DNA of 10,414 nucleotides. Source: JBKPCD01 sp046727175. Lineage in GTDB: Bacteria; Acidobacteriota; Vicinamibacteria; Vicinamibacterales; 2-12-FULL-66-21. A program made the position numbers and the translations under genes. The notes under the pieces are model-generated. The model worked only from the letters and a program-made list of their open reading frames with translations. It had not been told where the DNA came from and ran no database searches. This document shows positions 1 to 5,362 of this stretch, piece after piece. Each line of letters starts with the position of its first letter. Positions within the stretch are counted from its first letter, which is position 1. The stretch spans positions 1-10,414 of the forward strand of contig JBKPCD010000139.1 of the NCBI GenBank assembly GCA_046727175.1. The letters are read 5' to 3'.

Positions 1-303
1 ATGAGGTCAACGGCGCGGACGTGAGGTGTTCACACCAGTCGTGAGGAGTTCCTGGCGGGGCGGCCAGCTCAACCCCTGGCTCCGCGATCGCCACGCGCCC
101 CGCAATCCGAAACCCAACCTGACCGCGCAGCATCGTGAATCGCTCCTCCATCCCCTGATGGAAATGCTCACCCATCACCCCGCCGCCGGTCGCACGTAGA
201 CGTCAACGACCAACCGTTCACCGCGTGTGGTATCCGTGCCGATTCGTATGACAGCTCGCTCGCCCGTCACCGGGTTCTCGTACACTTCGCCGGCTTTCAA
301 CAT
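1..303 (-). pseudogene. Frameshifted cupin-domain protein, cut by window edge
   Basis: Read leftwards from an ATG at 303-301, the frame opens with MLKAGEVYENPVTGERAVIR and stops after 42 codons at a TGA (177-175). One base out of phase the protein continues from GTG at 178. This part carries cupin motif 1 almost perfectly (HFH, four residues, E, six residues, G, in HFHQGMEERFTMLRG) and then motif 2 (GVELAAPPGTPHDW). Adding one G in the G-rich run near 178-190 would give a continuous RPGGGVMGEHFH, so a single-base deletion is the simplest reading. A second shift is likely near 31-36, where TGGTGTGAAC would read W-W-N if one T were removed, restoring the Asn expected after the motif-2 His. Cupins are small beta-barrel, often metal-binding proteins, and the substrate cannot be told. 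The gene is either a decaying pseudogene or carries sequencing errors. The far end lies outside the window. Confidence 0.72.
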
Positions 304-570
304 TTCACGCGAAATCTCCGACGCGCTTAGCTGGAACCCTTCTCAACCGGTATTCGCGTCAGAGTGTAGCCGTTGCCCTTGCTGCGGACAAGTTCGGGAA
401 CGCATCCCGTGGCCACGAAGGTGTCACGCGGTAGGCTGACCGGGCTCAAAAACTGCAACGGACCTGCCGACGACACGCCGCAGTTATGGCAACGATCCGA
501 GTCAATTCCGGCGAATGTCCTGGATTTGCGGGAGAAAGGGGTCGGCAACTCTCGTGCAGATCGTCCCCGC
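304..570. other. Stretch without a confident gene
   Basis: No gene here can be assigned to a family. A minus-strand frame (572-327) encodes 81 residues containing CHNCG and ends 23 bases before the broken cupin start. It might be a remnant of a gene upstream of the cupin, but it overlaps the GIY-YIG start and matches nothing I recognise. The plus-strand frame running into the GIY-YIG gene is open from 373, but its residues do not resemble that family. No clear promoter or hairpin is visible. Confidence 0.4.
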
Positions 571-828
571 ATGAACCAGCCTCAAAAGCGTTTCGTTTAC
601 GTGCTTCGCAGCCTCAAGGATCCCACCCGCCAGTACGTGGGAAGGACCTACGACGTCGCCTCGCGACTCGCATCCCACAACGCCGGCGCATCGCCCAAGA
701 CGACGAAGCACCGGCCGTGGCAGGTCGTGGTGCTGGTCCAGTTCCTGCTCGAAGAACGCGCGGAGGAGTTTCAGAAGTTCCTGAAATCCGCGTCGGGCCG
801 GGCGTTTACGAAGCAGTACTTCGCCTGA
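571..828 (+). CDS. GIY-YIG domain protein (putative small endonuclease)
   Basis: This 85-residue protein is a single GIY-YIG domain. Its first strand is FVYVLRS (8-14), followed by DPTRQYVGRT (17-26), which supplies the second motif half with Y22 and G24. Next come R32 in SRLASHN, the KHRPW segment (46-50), and the C-terminal helix AEEFQKFLKSASGRAF. Stand-alone proteins of this type are about 80-100 residues, so the domain is complete. They are presumed DNA nucleases with unclear physiological roles. The ATG at 571 is preferred because the family fold begins there, although the frame is open upstream to 373 and no good ribosome binding site is seen. One oddity: Q68 sits where this family usually has the metal-binding Glu (FE in the FE..LKS..GR pattern). 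Activity may be weakened, or E65/E66 may substitute. The next gene lies 41 bases downstream on the same strand. Confidence 0.85.
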   Translation: MNQPQKRFVYVLRSLKDPTRQYVGRTYDVASRLASHNAGASPKTTKHRPWQVVVLVQFLLEERAEEFQKFLKSASGRAFTKQYFA

Positions 829-869
829 CTCGAAAATCAACGGTTGCACTGCAGCAGTAATCGGCGACA

Positions 870-1160
870 ATGAGCCGTTCCGTACCGTCATCGACCGAGG
901 AAACTGCTTTGACTGACGAAGAGCTCGACGAGTTTCGGCGCCTGCTGGTCGCGTTCGAGGACACCGCCGTCTGGTGCGAGCAACTCGCCGAACGCGCCCG
1001 GGGGTTGATCGAAGGCGTGCAACAGAAACGGCCTCCGACACAGGAGAGCCTGGCGGATCACCTGCGCCAGATCGCCGAGACCCTTCGGTACGTCGAGGAC
1101 GAACGACGCATGGTCGGCACCATCCGGGCGCGCATCGGTCTTCCGCTCCGCGGCGAGTGA
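870..1160 (+). CDS. Small helical protein of unknown function
   Basis: The product of 96 residues is rich in Glu, Arg and Leu, with no membrane segment or signal peptide. Residues 15-90 look almost entirely alpha-helical (DEELDEFRRLLVAF, then a segment around SLADHLRQIAETLRYVEDER) and could form a short helical hairpin or coiled coil. I do not recognise the family. The ATG at 870 gives the full length. A TTG at 909 has a better ribosome binding site (GAGG at 897-900, eight bases away) and would give an 83-residue protein starting at LTDEELDEF, where the regular helical sequence begins. It follows the GIY-YIG gene by 41 bases and could share its transcript. It ends 19 bases before the stop of the convergent glycosidase gene. 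Confidence 0.68.
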   Translation: MSRSVPSSTEETALTDEELDEFRRLLVAFEDTAVWCEQLAERARGLIEGVQQKRPPTQESLADHLRQIAETLRYVEDERRMVGTIRARIGLPLRGE

Positions 1161-1179
1161 CGCCGAACCCGACTGACCC

Positions 1180-3006
1180 TCACTGTCCAAAGATCTTTTT
1201 CAGCGCATCCGGGTCCGCCTTGGGCTTGCGATCGAAGGTCATCACGCCGTTGATCTCCTGCTCGATGTCGGTCAGTTGCGTGTAGCAGTAGCCGGCCCAC
1301 GCGCGGTTCTCGCGTATCGCCTTGACGAGACCGTTCAACCGCTCGAGAAACGCCTGCTGCGTCGGCTCGATGCCGGAGTAGCCCCATTCATTGGTGGCGC
1401 GAGCGGCGCCGAGGCGGAACGCGATACCGCCAAATTCCGTGAGCACGAATGGCGTGCCGTTGTAGCCGAACCCCGACGCGAACGCTTCGCGCCCGTTGCG
1501 CGGGACCCGATGCGGATCCGTCGTGAGGTGCGCGTACTTCTCCGCCAGCTCGGGACCGGTGCGCGCGTAGTCGTGGATCGTTGTGAGATCCGTCGCGTCC
1601 GTGTGTTCCCAGCCATCGTTGTCGATCACGAAACGAGTCCGGTCGAGCGACCTCGTCAACCGGTACAGACTCTGGAGGTGCTCCTGCTGCGCGCTGTCGG
1701 TCAACACGTCGGGAACTCCCCAACTCTCGTTGATCGGCACCCACGCGATGATGCTCGGGTGGTTGTAGTCGCGCGCCACCGCCTCCTGCCACTCTCCGAC
1801 GAACCGTGACACGTACTCCGGTGTGAAGAAGTACGCGTTCGCCATTTCTCCCCAGACCAGCAGGCCCATCTTGTCGGCCCAGTACAGCCAGCGCGGATCC
1901 TCGACCTTCTGATGCTTGCGCGCGCCGTTGAACCCAATCGCTTTGGTCATCTTGATGTCGTACTGAATCGCCTCCTCGCTCGGCGGCGTCAGCAGGCTCT
2001 CGGGCCAGTACCCCTGGTCGAGCACCAGTCGCAGGTAATACGGTGCGTTGTTCAGATATACGCGGCCGCCCCGCACGTCGACTTTTCGTAAACCTGTGTA
2101 CGACGTGACCGTGTCGTGGACCTGATTACCTGATACGAGCTCCACGGTCACGTCGTAGAGATTCGGCCGCTCGGGACTCCAGAGCTCCTGCCGGTCGAGC
2201 GTCAGCACGGTCGTGCAGCCGCGCGTGCCGCACGTGCTTTCCGACTGCGTGACGGGCTGATCGCGCAACTTCATCCCGACGCGCAGGCGGAGGTCCGCAG
2301 GCGGATTCGCGGCCACGGCCTGCACGGTCACCTGCGCACGATCGATGTCCGGCATAATCCGCAGCGACGTCAGCCGGGCCGCCTGCGTCGCTTCGATCCA
2401 GACCGGCTGCCAGATGCCGGTCGTGCGCGTGTAGAAGATCGACTCTGATTGCTCCTTCCAGTACTGCTTCCCGCGCGGAATCGTGCGATCCGTCGAGGGA
2501 TCCTCGACGCGGACCATGACGACATTCCCCGTTGGTTTCAGCCAGTTCGTCACGTCAGCCGCAAAAGGTGTGTGACCACCGCGATGACCGACCGCGTACT
2601 CGCCATTCACCCACACGCTCGCGAGATAATCGACTGCGCCGAAATTCAGGAGGACGCGCTTCCCCTGCCATGCCGCCGGCACGTCGAACGTTCGTCGGTA
2701 CCACACGATGTCGTGAAAGGCCGTTTGCCCAATTCCACTGAGCTTCGTTTGAAACGCGTACGGGACGACGATGCGCTGCGAGAGCGGCTGATCCCGACGG
2801 AACCAGCGTTCGCTCAAGCCGCGATCCTGATCGTCGAACTCGAATTCCCACGTTCCGTTGAGGGACCGCCATTCGGTTCGCATGAAATCGGGACGCGGAT
2901 GCTCGGCTCGGGGCATCGTGGGCTGGGTCGCTCCGGTGGCCCCTATCGCCAGCGCAGCAACGGCAAGGCTCCATCGCATCAACAGACGGATCGTGAGTGA
3001 TCGCAT
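1180..3006 (-). CDS. Exported glycoside hydrolase family 2 protein
   Basis: This 608-residue protein has a signal peptide at about 1-26: basic RLLMRW, a hydrophobic Ala/Leu core, then ATGA. The three GH2 domains follow. The first is a sugar-binding jelly roll (about 42-205; WRSLNGTWEFEFDD, WYRRTFDVP, VWVNGEYAVGHRGGHTPF). The second is an immunoglobulin-like sandwich (about 208-305), and the third a TIM barrel from about 306 to the end. Barrel signatures include GFNGARKHQKVEDPRWLYWADK and LLVWGEM. The acid/base is E427 in NHPSIIAWVPINE and the nucleophile is E524 in LTEFGG. Both are present, so the enzyme should be active as a retaining exo-glycosidase in the periplasm or outside the cell. GH2 includes beta-galactosidases, glucuronidases and mannosidases, and the sequence does not settle the substrate. 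At about 600 residues it is the short form without the extra C-terminal domains of LacZ. CAGGAA eight bases before the ATG supports the start. C259 and C264 may form a disulfide in domain 2. Confidence 0.95.
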   Translation of the reverse strand: MRSLTIRLLMRWSLAVAALAIGATGATQPTMPRAEHPRPDFMRTEWRSLNGTWEFEFDDQDRGLSERWFRRDQPLSQRIVVPYAFQTKLSGIGQTAFHDIVWYRRTFDVPAAWQGKRVLLNFGAVDYLASVWVNGEYAVGHRGGHTPFAADVTNWLKPTGNVVMVRVEDPSTDRTIPRGKQYWKEQSESIFYTRTTGIWQPVWIEATQAARLTSLRIMPDIDRAQVTVQAVAANPPADLRLRVGMKLRDQPVTQSESTCGTRGCTTVLTLDRQELWSPERPNLYDVTVELVSGNQVHDTVTSYTGLRKVDVRGGRVYLNNAPYYLRLVLDQGYWPESLLTPPSEEAIQYDIKMTKAIGFNGARKHQKVEDPRWLYWADKMGLLVWGEMANAYFFTPEYVSRFVGEWQEAVARDYNHPSIIAWVPINESWGVPDVLTDSAQQEHLQSLYRLTRSLDRTRFVIDNDGWEHTDATDLTTIHDYARTGPELAEKYAHLTTDPHRVPRNGREAFASGFGYNGTPFVLTEFGGIAFRLGAARATNEWGYSGIEPTQQAFLERLNGLVKAIRENRAWAGYCYTQLTDIEQEINGVMTFDRKPKADPDALKKIFGQ

Positions 3007-3026
3007 TGTCAGTTCCTGCAGATTAC

Positions 3027-3098
3027 TTGCACAAGACGCACGCCGCAGACCCCGGTCTCCACCCCAGCACGCAGAAGACGCGCGCCGGCGACCCCGTG
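3027..3098 (+). repeat. Two adjacent degenerate copies of the dispersed GC repeat
   Basis: The gap between the reductase and glycosidase genes is filled by two related units, about 3027-3055 and 3066-3098. Each contains AGACGC followed by a GACCCC-type block. They match the sense of the copy at 5473-5513 and the reverse complement of those near 3907 and 4611. Here the palindrome is decayed and only short stems remain around the AAGAC loop. Confidence 0.6.
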
Positions 3099-3109
3099 TC
3101 GAAACACCA

Positions 3110-3622
3110 TCACGCGACTGCGTACGTGACGGAAACCGTGCCGGTCTTTTCGTAGATCCGATGACCGGTGAGCGTCAGCCTTGCGTGTTTAGCCGGGTGC
3201 GGCACGAGGCGTAGTCCGTTGCCGAGCAGCACGGGAACGATCGCAACCTCGACGGCATCCACCATTCCGAGGTCCAGCAAACTGCGGAAGAGATCGCCGC
3301 CGCCAAACAGCCAGATGTCCTTGCCGGATTCGGCCTTCAGCGCCGGCAGGATCTCGGCGGGGTTATCCGACACGATCACACCACGACAATCGGCCTGGCG
3401 CAGCGTTCGCGAGAAGACATACACCTTCATCCCTCGTGCGCCGCCGCCCGTCTGCCTGCCGGCCACTTCGTACGTTCGACGGCCCATCAGGATCGTGTCG
3501 AACTGTTGGAATATTGCCGTGAAGTCGATATCGGGATCGATGACGATCCAGTCGAACTCGCTGTTGGGACCGGCAATGTACCCATCCAGGCTCATGGCCA
3601 CCGAATACCGCACGCGCTTCAT
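3110..3622 (-). CDS. Dihydrofolate reductase family / RibD C-terminal-like protein
   Basis: This 170-residue protein has the DHFR-like fold shared with the RibD C-terminal reductase. It opens with VRYSVAMSLDGYIAGP (4-19). The ILMGRRTYEV segment (44-53) follows, then KVYVFSRTL (66-74). The nucleotide-binding stretch is IWLFGGGDLFRSLLDLGMVD (103-122), followed by EVAIVPVLLGNGLRLVP. Length and order match the stand-alone family, which is usually annotated as an NADPH-dependent reductase of unknown substrate. It is unlikely to be the housekeeping folA or ribD, since this subfamily is common as accessory copies. The ATG at 3622 is chosen because the family begins at once with MKRVRYSVAMSLDG and GGAAAAAG lies just upstream. 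The frame stays open to 4048, but only through repetitive GC-rich DNA. It is transcribed towards the glycosidase gene, 103 bases away. Confidence 0.9.
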   Translation of the reverse strand: MKRVRYSVAMSLDGYIAGPNSEFDWIVIDPDIDFTAIFQQFDTILMGRRTYEVAGRQTGGGARGMKVYVFSRTLRQADCRGVIVSDNPAEILPALKAESGKDIWLFGGGDLFRSLLDLGMVDAVEVAIVPVLLGNGLRLVPHPAKHARLTLTGHRIYEKTGTVSVTYAVA

Positions 3623-3628
3623 CTTTTT

Positions 3629-3650
3629 CCGGGGGGCTTCGCCCCGCCGG
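3629..3650. repeat. GC palindrome, element A
   Basis: The sequence GGGGC-TTC-GCCCC forms a tight hairpin just upstream of the reductase ATG, flanked by CCGG at each end. Its relatives are the longer perfect hairpin at 5111-5131 and the half copy at 4564-4584. Here it would lie in the reductase mRNA leader, within ten bases of the start codon, so it could affect translation. Confidence 0.6.
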
Positions 3651-3660
3651 ACCCCCCAGC

Positions 3661-3903
3661 GCCGTCGCTCGCGGGGCCCCTTCGCCCCGCTCCGCTCCGG
3701 CGGCTCTCTCGCTGCACTCGTTCGCTCATCCTCCTCGACTTCATCCCTCGGCCCCCGTTCGCCGTCGCTCGCGGCGCCCCTTCGCCCCGCTCCGCTCCGG
3801 CGGCTCTCTCGCTGCACTCGTTCGCTCGTCCACTGCGACTTCATCCCTTGGCCCCCGTTCGCCGTCGCTCGCGGCGCCCCTTCGCCCCGCTCCGCTCCGG
3901 CGG
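3661..3903. repeat. 100-bp tandem repeat, 2.4 copies
   Basis: Units begin at 3661, 3761 and 3861 with GCCGTCGCTCGCGG. The first two differ at about 6 of 100 positions. The third matches the second for its first 43 bases and then diverges. The period is exactly 100 bases, which is not a multiple of three, so the frames running through it are not coding repeats. Each full unit includes a CGCTGCACTCGTTCGCTC block (element B), which recurs at 3945-3966 and 5141-5162. Together with flanking palindromes this explains the whole 360-base gap between the divergent reductase and lipoprotein genes. Confidence 0.9.
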
Positions 3904-3906
3904 GGT

Positions 3907-3935
3907 CCCCACCGCGCGTCATGTGCGCGGTGGGG
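3907..3935. repeat. Perfect 11-bp hairpin, element C
   Basis: CCCCACCGCGC and its exact complement GCGCGGTGGGG flank a 7-base loop, GTCATGT. This is the best-preserved copy of the dispersed palindrome. The copy at 4611-4635 has loop GTCTTGT, and the copy at 5482-5500 has loop AGAAGAC on the opposite strand. It lies about 50 bases upstream of the lipoprotein start. Confidence 0.85.
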
Positions 3936-3944
3936 GGGCGGCTC

Positions 3945-3966
3945 GCTCGCTGCGCTCGTTCGCTCG
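3945..3966. repeat. Element B repeat
   Basis: This 22-base block, reading CTGCGCTCGTTCGCTCG at its end, is nearly identical to 5141-5162. It is also close to the blocks inside each 100-bp tandem unit (about 3710-3727 and 3810-3827). It ends 16 bases before the lipoprotein start codon. Confidence 0.7.
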
Positions 3967-3982
3967 AATCAAACCGTAGACC

Positions 3983-4555
3983 GTGCGAGAATGGCCGGCG
4001 AGAGTTTATCTGAAAGCGCTCCGGTCCACTCGATCGTTTCCGTTTCACCGATCACTGGTCGGCCTGGCGATGCTCGTGGCCGCGTGCGGCGGCAGCGGCA
4101 ACTCGTTCGCGCCTGGGGCGCCGTCCGGCCCCAGCATTCCCTCAATCGGTGGCGTTTACGCCTCATCGTCGATGTGGCATTTCGATCGCACGCGTGTCTC
4201 GGATAATCAATTCTTTCCGCTGACGTGCGCTGGAAGCTTGACGGTTCGCAATCAGACAGGCAACACGTTCTCAGGATCCTTTCTGATCCAGGACGATTCT
4301 TGTGGTCAGGTGCCCGGCTCCGTCGATGGCGGCACGCTGGCTGCCGACGGGAGCGTGTCGTTCGCGCTTGGGTACACCGGCGGCTCGAACCAGAACTTCA
4401 TTCTCGCAGCCTTCGGGTGTACGTATGTCAGCGGCGACACGCGGCTGACCGGGTCCATCCACGGCGCGCAGCTGGACGCATCGTCGACCACCCTCATGGA
4501 CTGTCCCAATGACGGTCGCGTATCGCTGAACATCCGCGCGAGCGGGTCTCGTTAA
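3983..4555 (+). CDS. Small lipoprotein of unknown function
   Basis: The 190-residue product starts with an N-terminal stretch ending in a hydrophobic segment and lipobox LVGLAMLVAAC, with C35 as the lipidated cysteine. A Gly/Ser/Pro-rich linker follows (36-56). The rest looks like an all-beta domain with many Gly, Ser and Thr residues. It has four further cysteines (C82, C107, C146, C174), enough for two disulfides, which fits an exported protein. The pattern (SLTVRNQTGNTFSGSFLI, then DGSVSFALGYTGG) resembles small lipid-anchored beta-barrel or sandwich proteins, but I cannot name a family. The GTG at 3983 is the only usual start that keeps the whole signal peptide, and no clear ribosome binding site precedes it. 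It converges with the exported protein gene ending at 4684. Confidence 0.8.
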   Translation: MREWPARVYLKALRSTRSFPFHRSLVGLAMLVAACGGSGNSFAPGAPSGPSIPSIGGVYASSSMWHFDRTRVSDNQFFPLTCAGSLTVRNQTGNTFSGSFLIQDDSCGQVPGSVDGGTLAADGSVSFALGYTGGSNQNFILAAFGCTYVSGDTRLTGSIHGAQLDASSTTLMDCPNDGRVSLNIRASGSR

Positions 4556-4563
4556 TACTGGAA

Positions 4564-4635
4564 GACTTTCGTCCCCCGGACCCCTGCTGTCACTCGCGGG
4601 CCCGGGGTCCCCAGCGCGCGTCTTGTGCGCACTGG
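4564..4635. repeat. Composite palindromic repeat between convergent genes
   Basis: A half copy of element A (GACTTTCGTCCCCCGGACCCC region) is followed by GGACCCC (4578-4584), which can pair with GGGGTCC (4604-4610). Element C comes next: CCAGCGCGC (4611-4619) and GCGCACTGG (4627-4635), one mismatch, loop GTCTTGT. Lying between two converging genes it could act as a two-way transcription terminator, although there is no T run. Confidence 0.65.
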
Positions 4636-4683
4636 AGTGGAGGCTACCGCTTCGCCCCGCGGCGCGAAGGCACACCTCCGGGC

Positions 4684-5091
4684 CTACGGAGTGACCAGGG
4701 CTATCGATCTCGCGAGCGACGTGTTGATCCAGCGCTGGCCGGTGGCCTGCTCGACCCTGACCCAGCCATCGACGCCGATCTCGAGGACCCTGACGGTCTC
4801 ACGCTCCCCGCCGCCCCACGTAATCGCGTAGGACCGCTGGTCGACCAGAAACGACGGCCTCGCGATCCTGACGGTCGCCGTCTCGGCGAGGCGAACGGCG
4901 GGAGTATTCGCCACGGCAACCTTCCATTCGCCGTACTGAATCGCTTGAACCGGCGGGCTATTGCCTACATTCACCGTCCCGGCAACGGTCACGACGCCGC
5001 TCGTCGGTCCGGGAAAGGGTTGGGTCTGTTGTCCGGCGAGTCCAACCCACAGACACAGCGCCACAACGACCAGGGCTCCGACGATCTTCAT
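4684..5091 (-). CDS. Small exported protein of unknown function
   Basis: This 135-residue protein has a clear signal peptide (MKIVGALVVVALCLWVGLAG, cut near residue 20). A Gln/Pro/Gly-rich junction and a beta-rich mature part follow. The segment VTVAGTVNVGNSPPVQAI (34-51) and the later VAVANTPAVRL show a loosely repeated V-x-V-x-N-(T/S)-P pattern. There are no cysteines in the mature part and no lipobox. I do not recognise the family. The ATG at 5091 is well supported: AAGGAGG lies seven bases upstream, the best ribosome binding site in the window. A perfect hairpin (5111-5131) lies just upstream in the leader. Confidence 0.83.
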   Translation of the reverse strand: MKIVGALVVVALCLWVGLAGQQTQPFPGPTSGVVTVAGTVNVGNSPPVQAIQYGEWKVAVANTPAVRLAETATVRIARPSFLVDQRSYAITWGGGERETVRVLEIGVDGWVRVEQATGQRWINTSLARSIALVTP

Positions 5092-5110
5092 GTTCACCCC
5101 TCCTTGATCA

Positions 5111-5131
5111 CCGGGGGACTTCGTCCCCCGG
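5111..5131. repeat. Perfect element A hairpin
   Basis: CCGGGGGAC and its exact complement GTCCCCCGG surround a TTC loop, giving a 9-bp stem. It is followed by element B (5141-5162) in the same order as near 3629-3728. It lies 20 bases upstream of the small exported protein's ATG and would be part of its mRNA leader. Confidence 0.8.
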
Positions 5132-5140
5132 ATCCCTTTC

Positions 5141-5162
5141 GCCCGCTGCGCTCGTTCGCTCG
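5141..5162. repeat. Element B repeat
   Basis: This block is almost identical to 3945-3966, sharing CGCTGCGCTCGTTCGCTCG. The remaining bases up to 5362, between the divergent exported-protein and HEAT-like genes, show no RNA gene or convincing promoter. TACAAT at 5390-5395 could be a -10 box, but no good -35 box accompanies it. Confidence 0.7.
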
Positions 5163-5362
5163 AGCATTGGCGGACGCCGTCAGCGCGCCTCGTAAAGGCT
5201 AGACGAGAACGACCCTTGATGGATCGGCGTGCTTCTTGCCCCAGCCAGACGACGACCGCCGCGCGGCCCGGGCGGGACGGCCGGCAGCCCACGCACGGTC
5301 GCCCGCTAAGTGCTTCAGCGAACGCTGAATCGCGGGTTTGGATCGAGAACCAGCGAGGTGCT

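Noticed and set aside
327..572. Minus-strand frame of 81 residues with a CHNCG pair
   Set aside because: It hints at a zinc knuckle and lies just upstream of the broken cupin, but only one Cys pair exists. It has no family resemblance and it overlaps the GIY-YIG start, so I list it only as a possibility within the gap.
3661..3903. CRISPR-like array
   Set aside because: The units are 100 bases long and directly adjacent with no variable spacers, so this is a simple tandem repeat.
3168..4013. Long plus-strand frame (281 residues) across the reductase and repeats
   Set aside because: It is antisense to the well-recognised reductase and continues through repeat DNA; its residues resemble no family.
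3623..4048. Open N-terminal extension of the reductase gene to 312 residues
   Set aside because: The extra part is translated palindromic and tandem-repeat DNA, very rich in Arg, Gly and Glu. The 100-base period is not a multiple of three, and the family fold begins exactly at the ATG at 3622.
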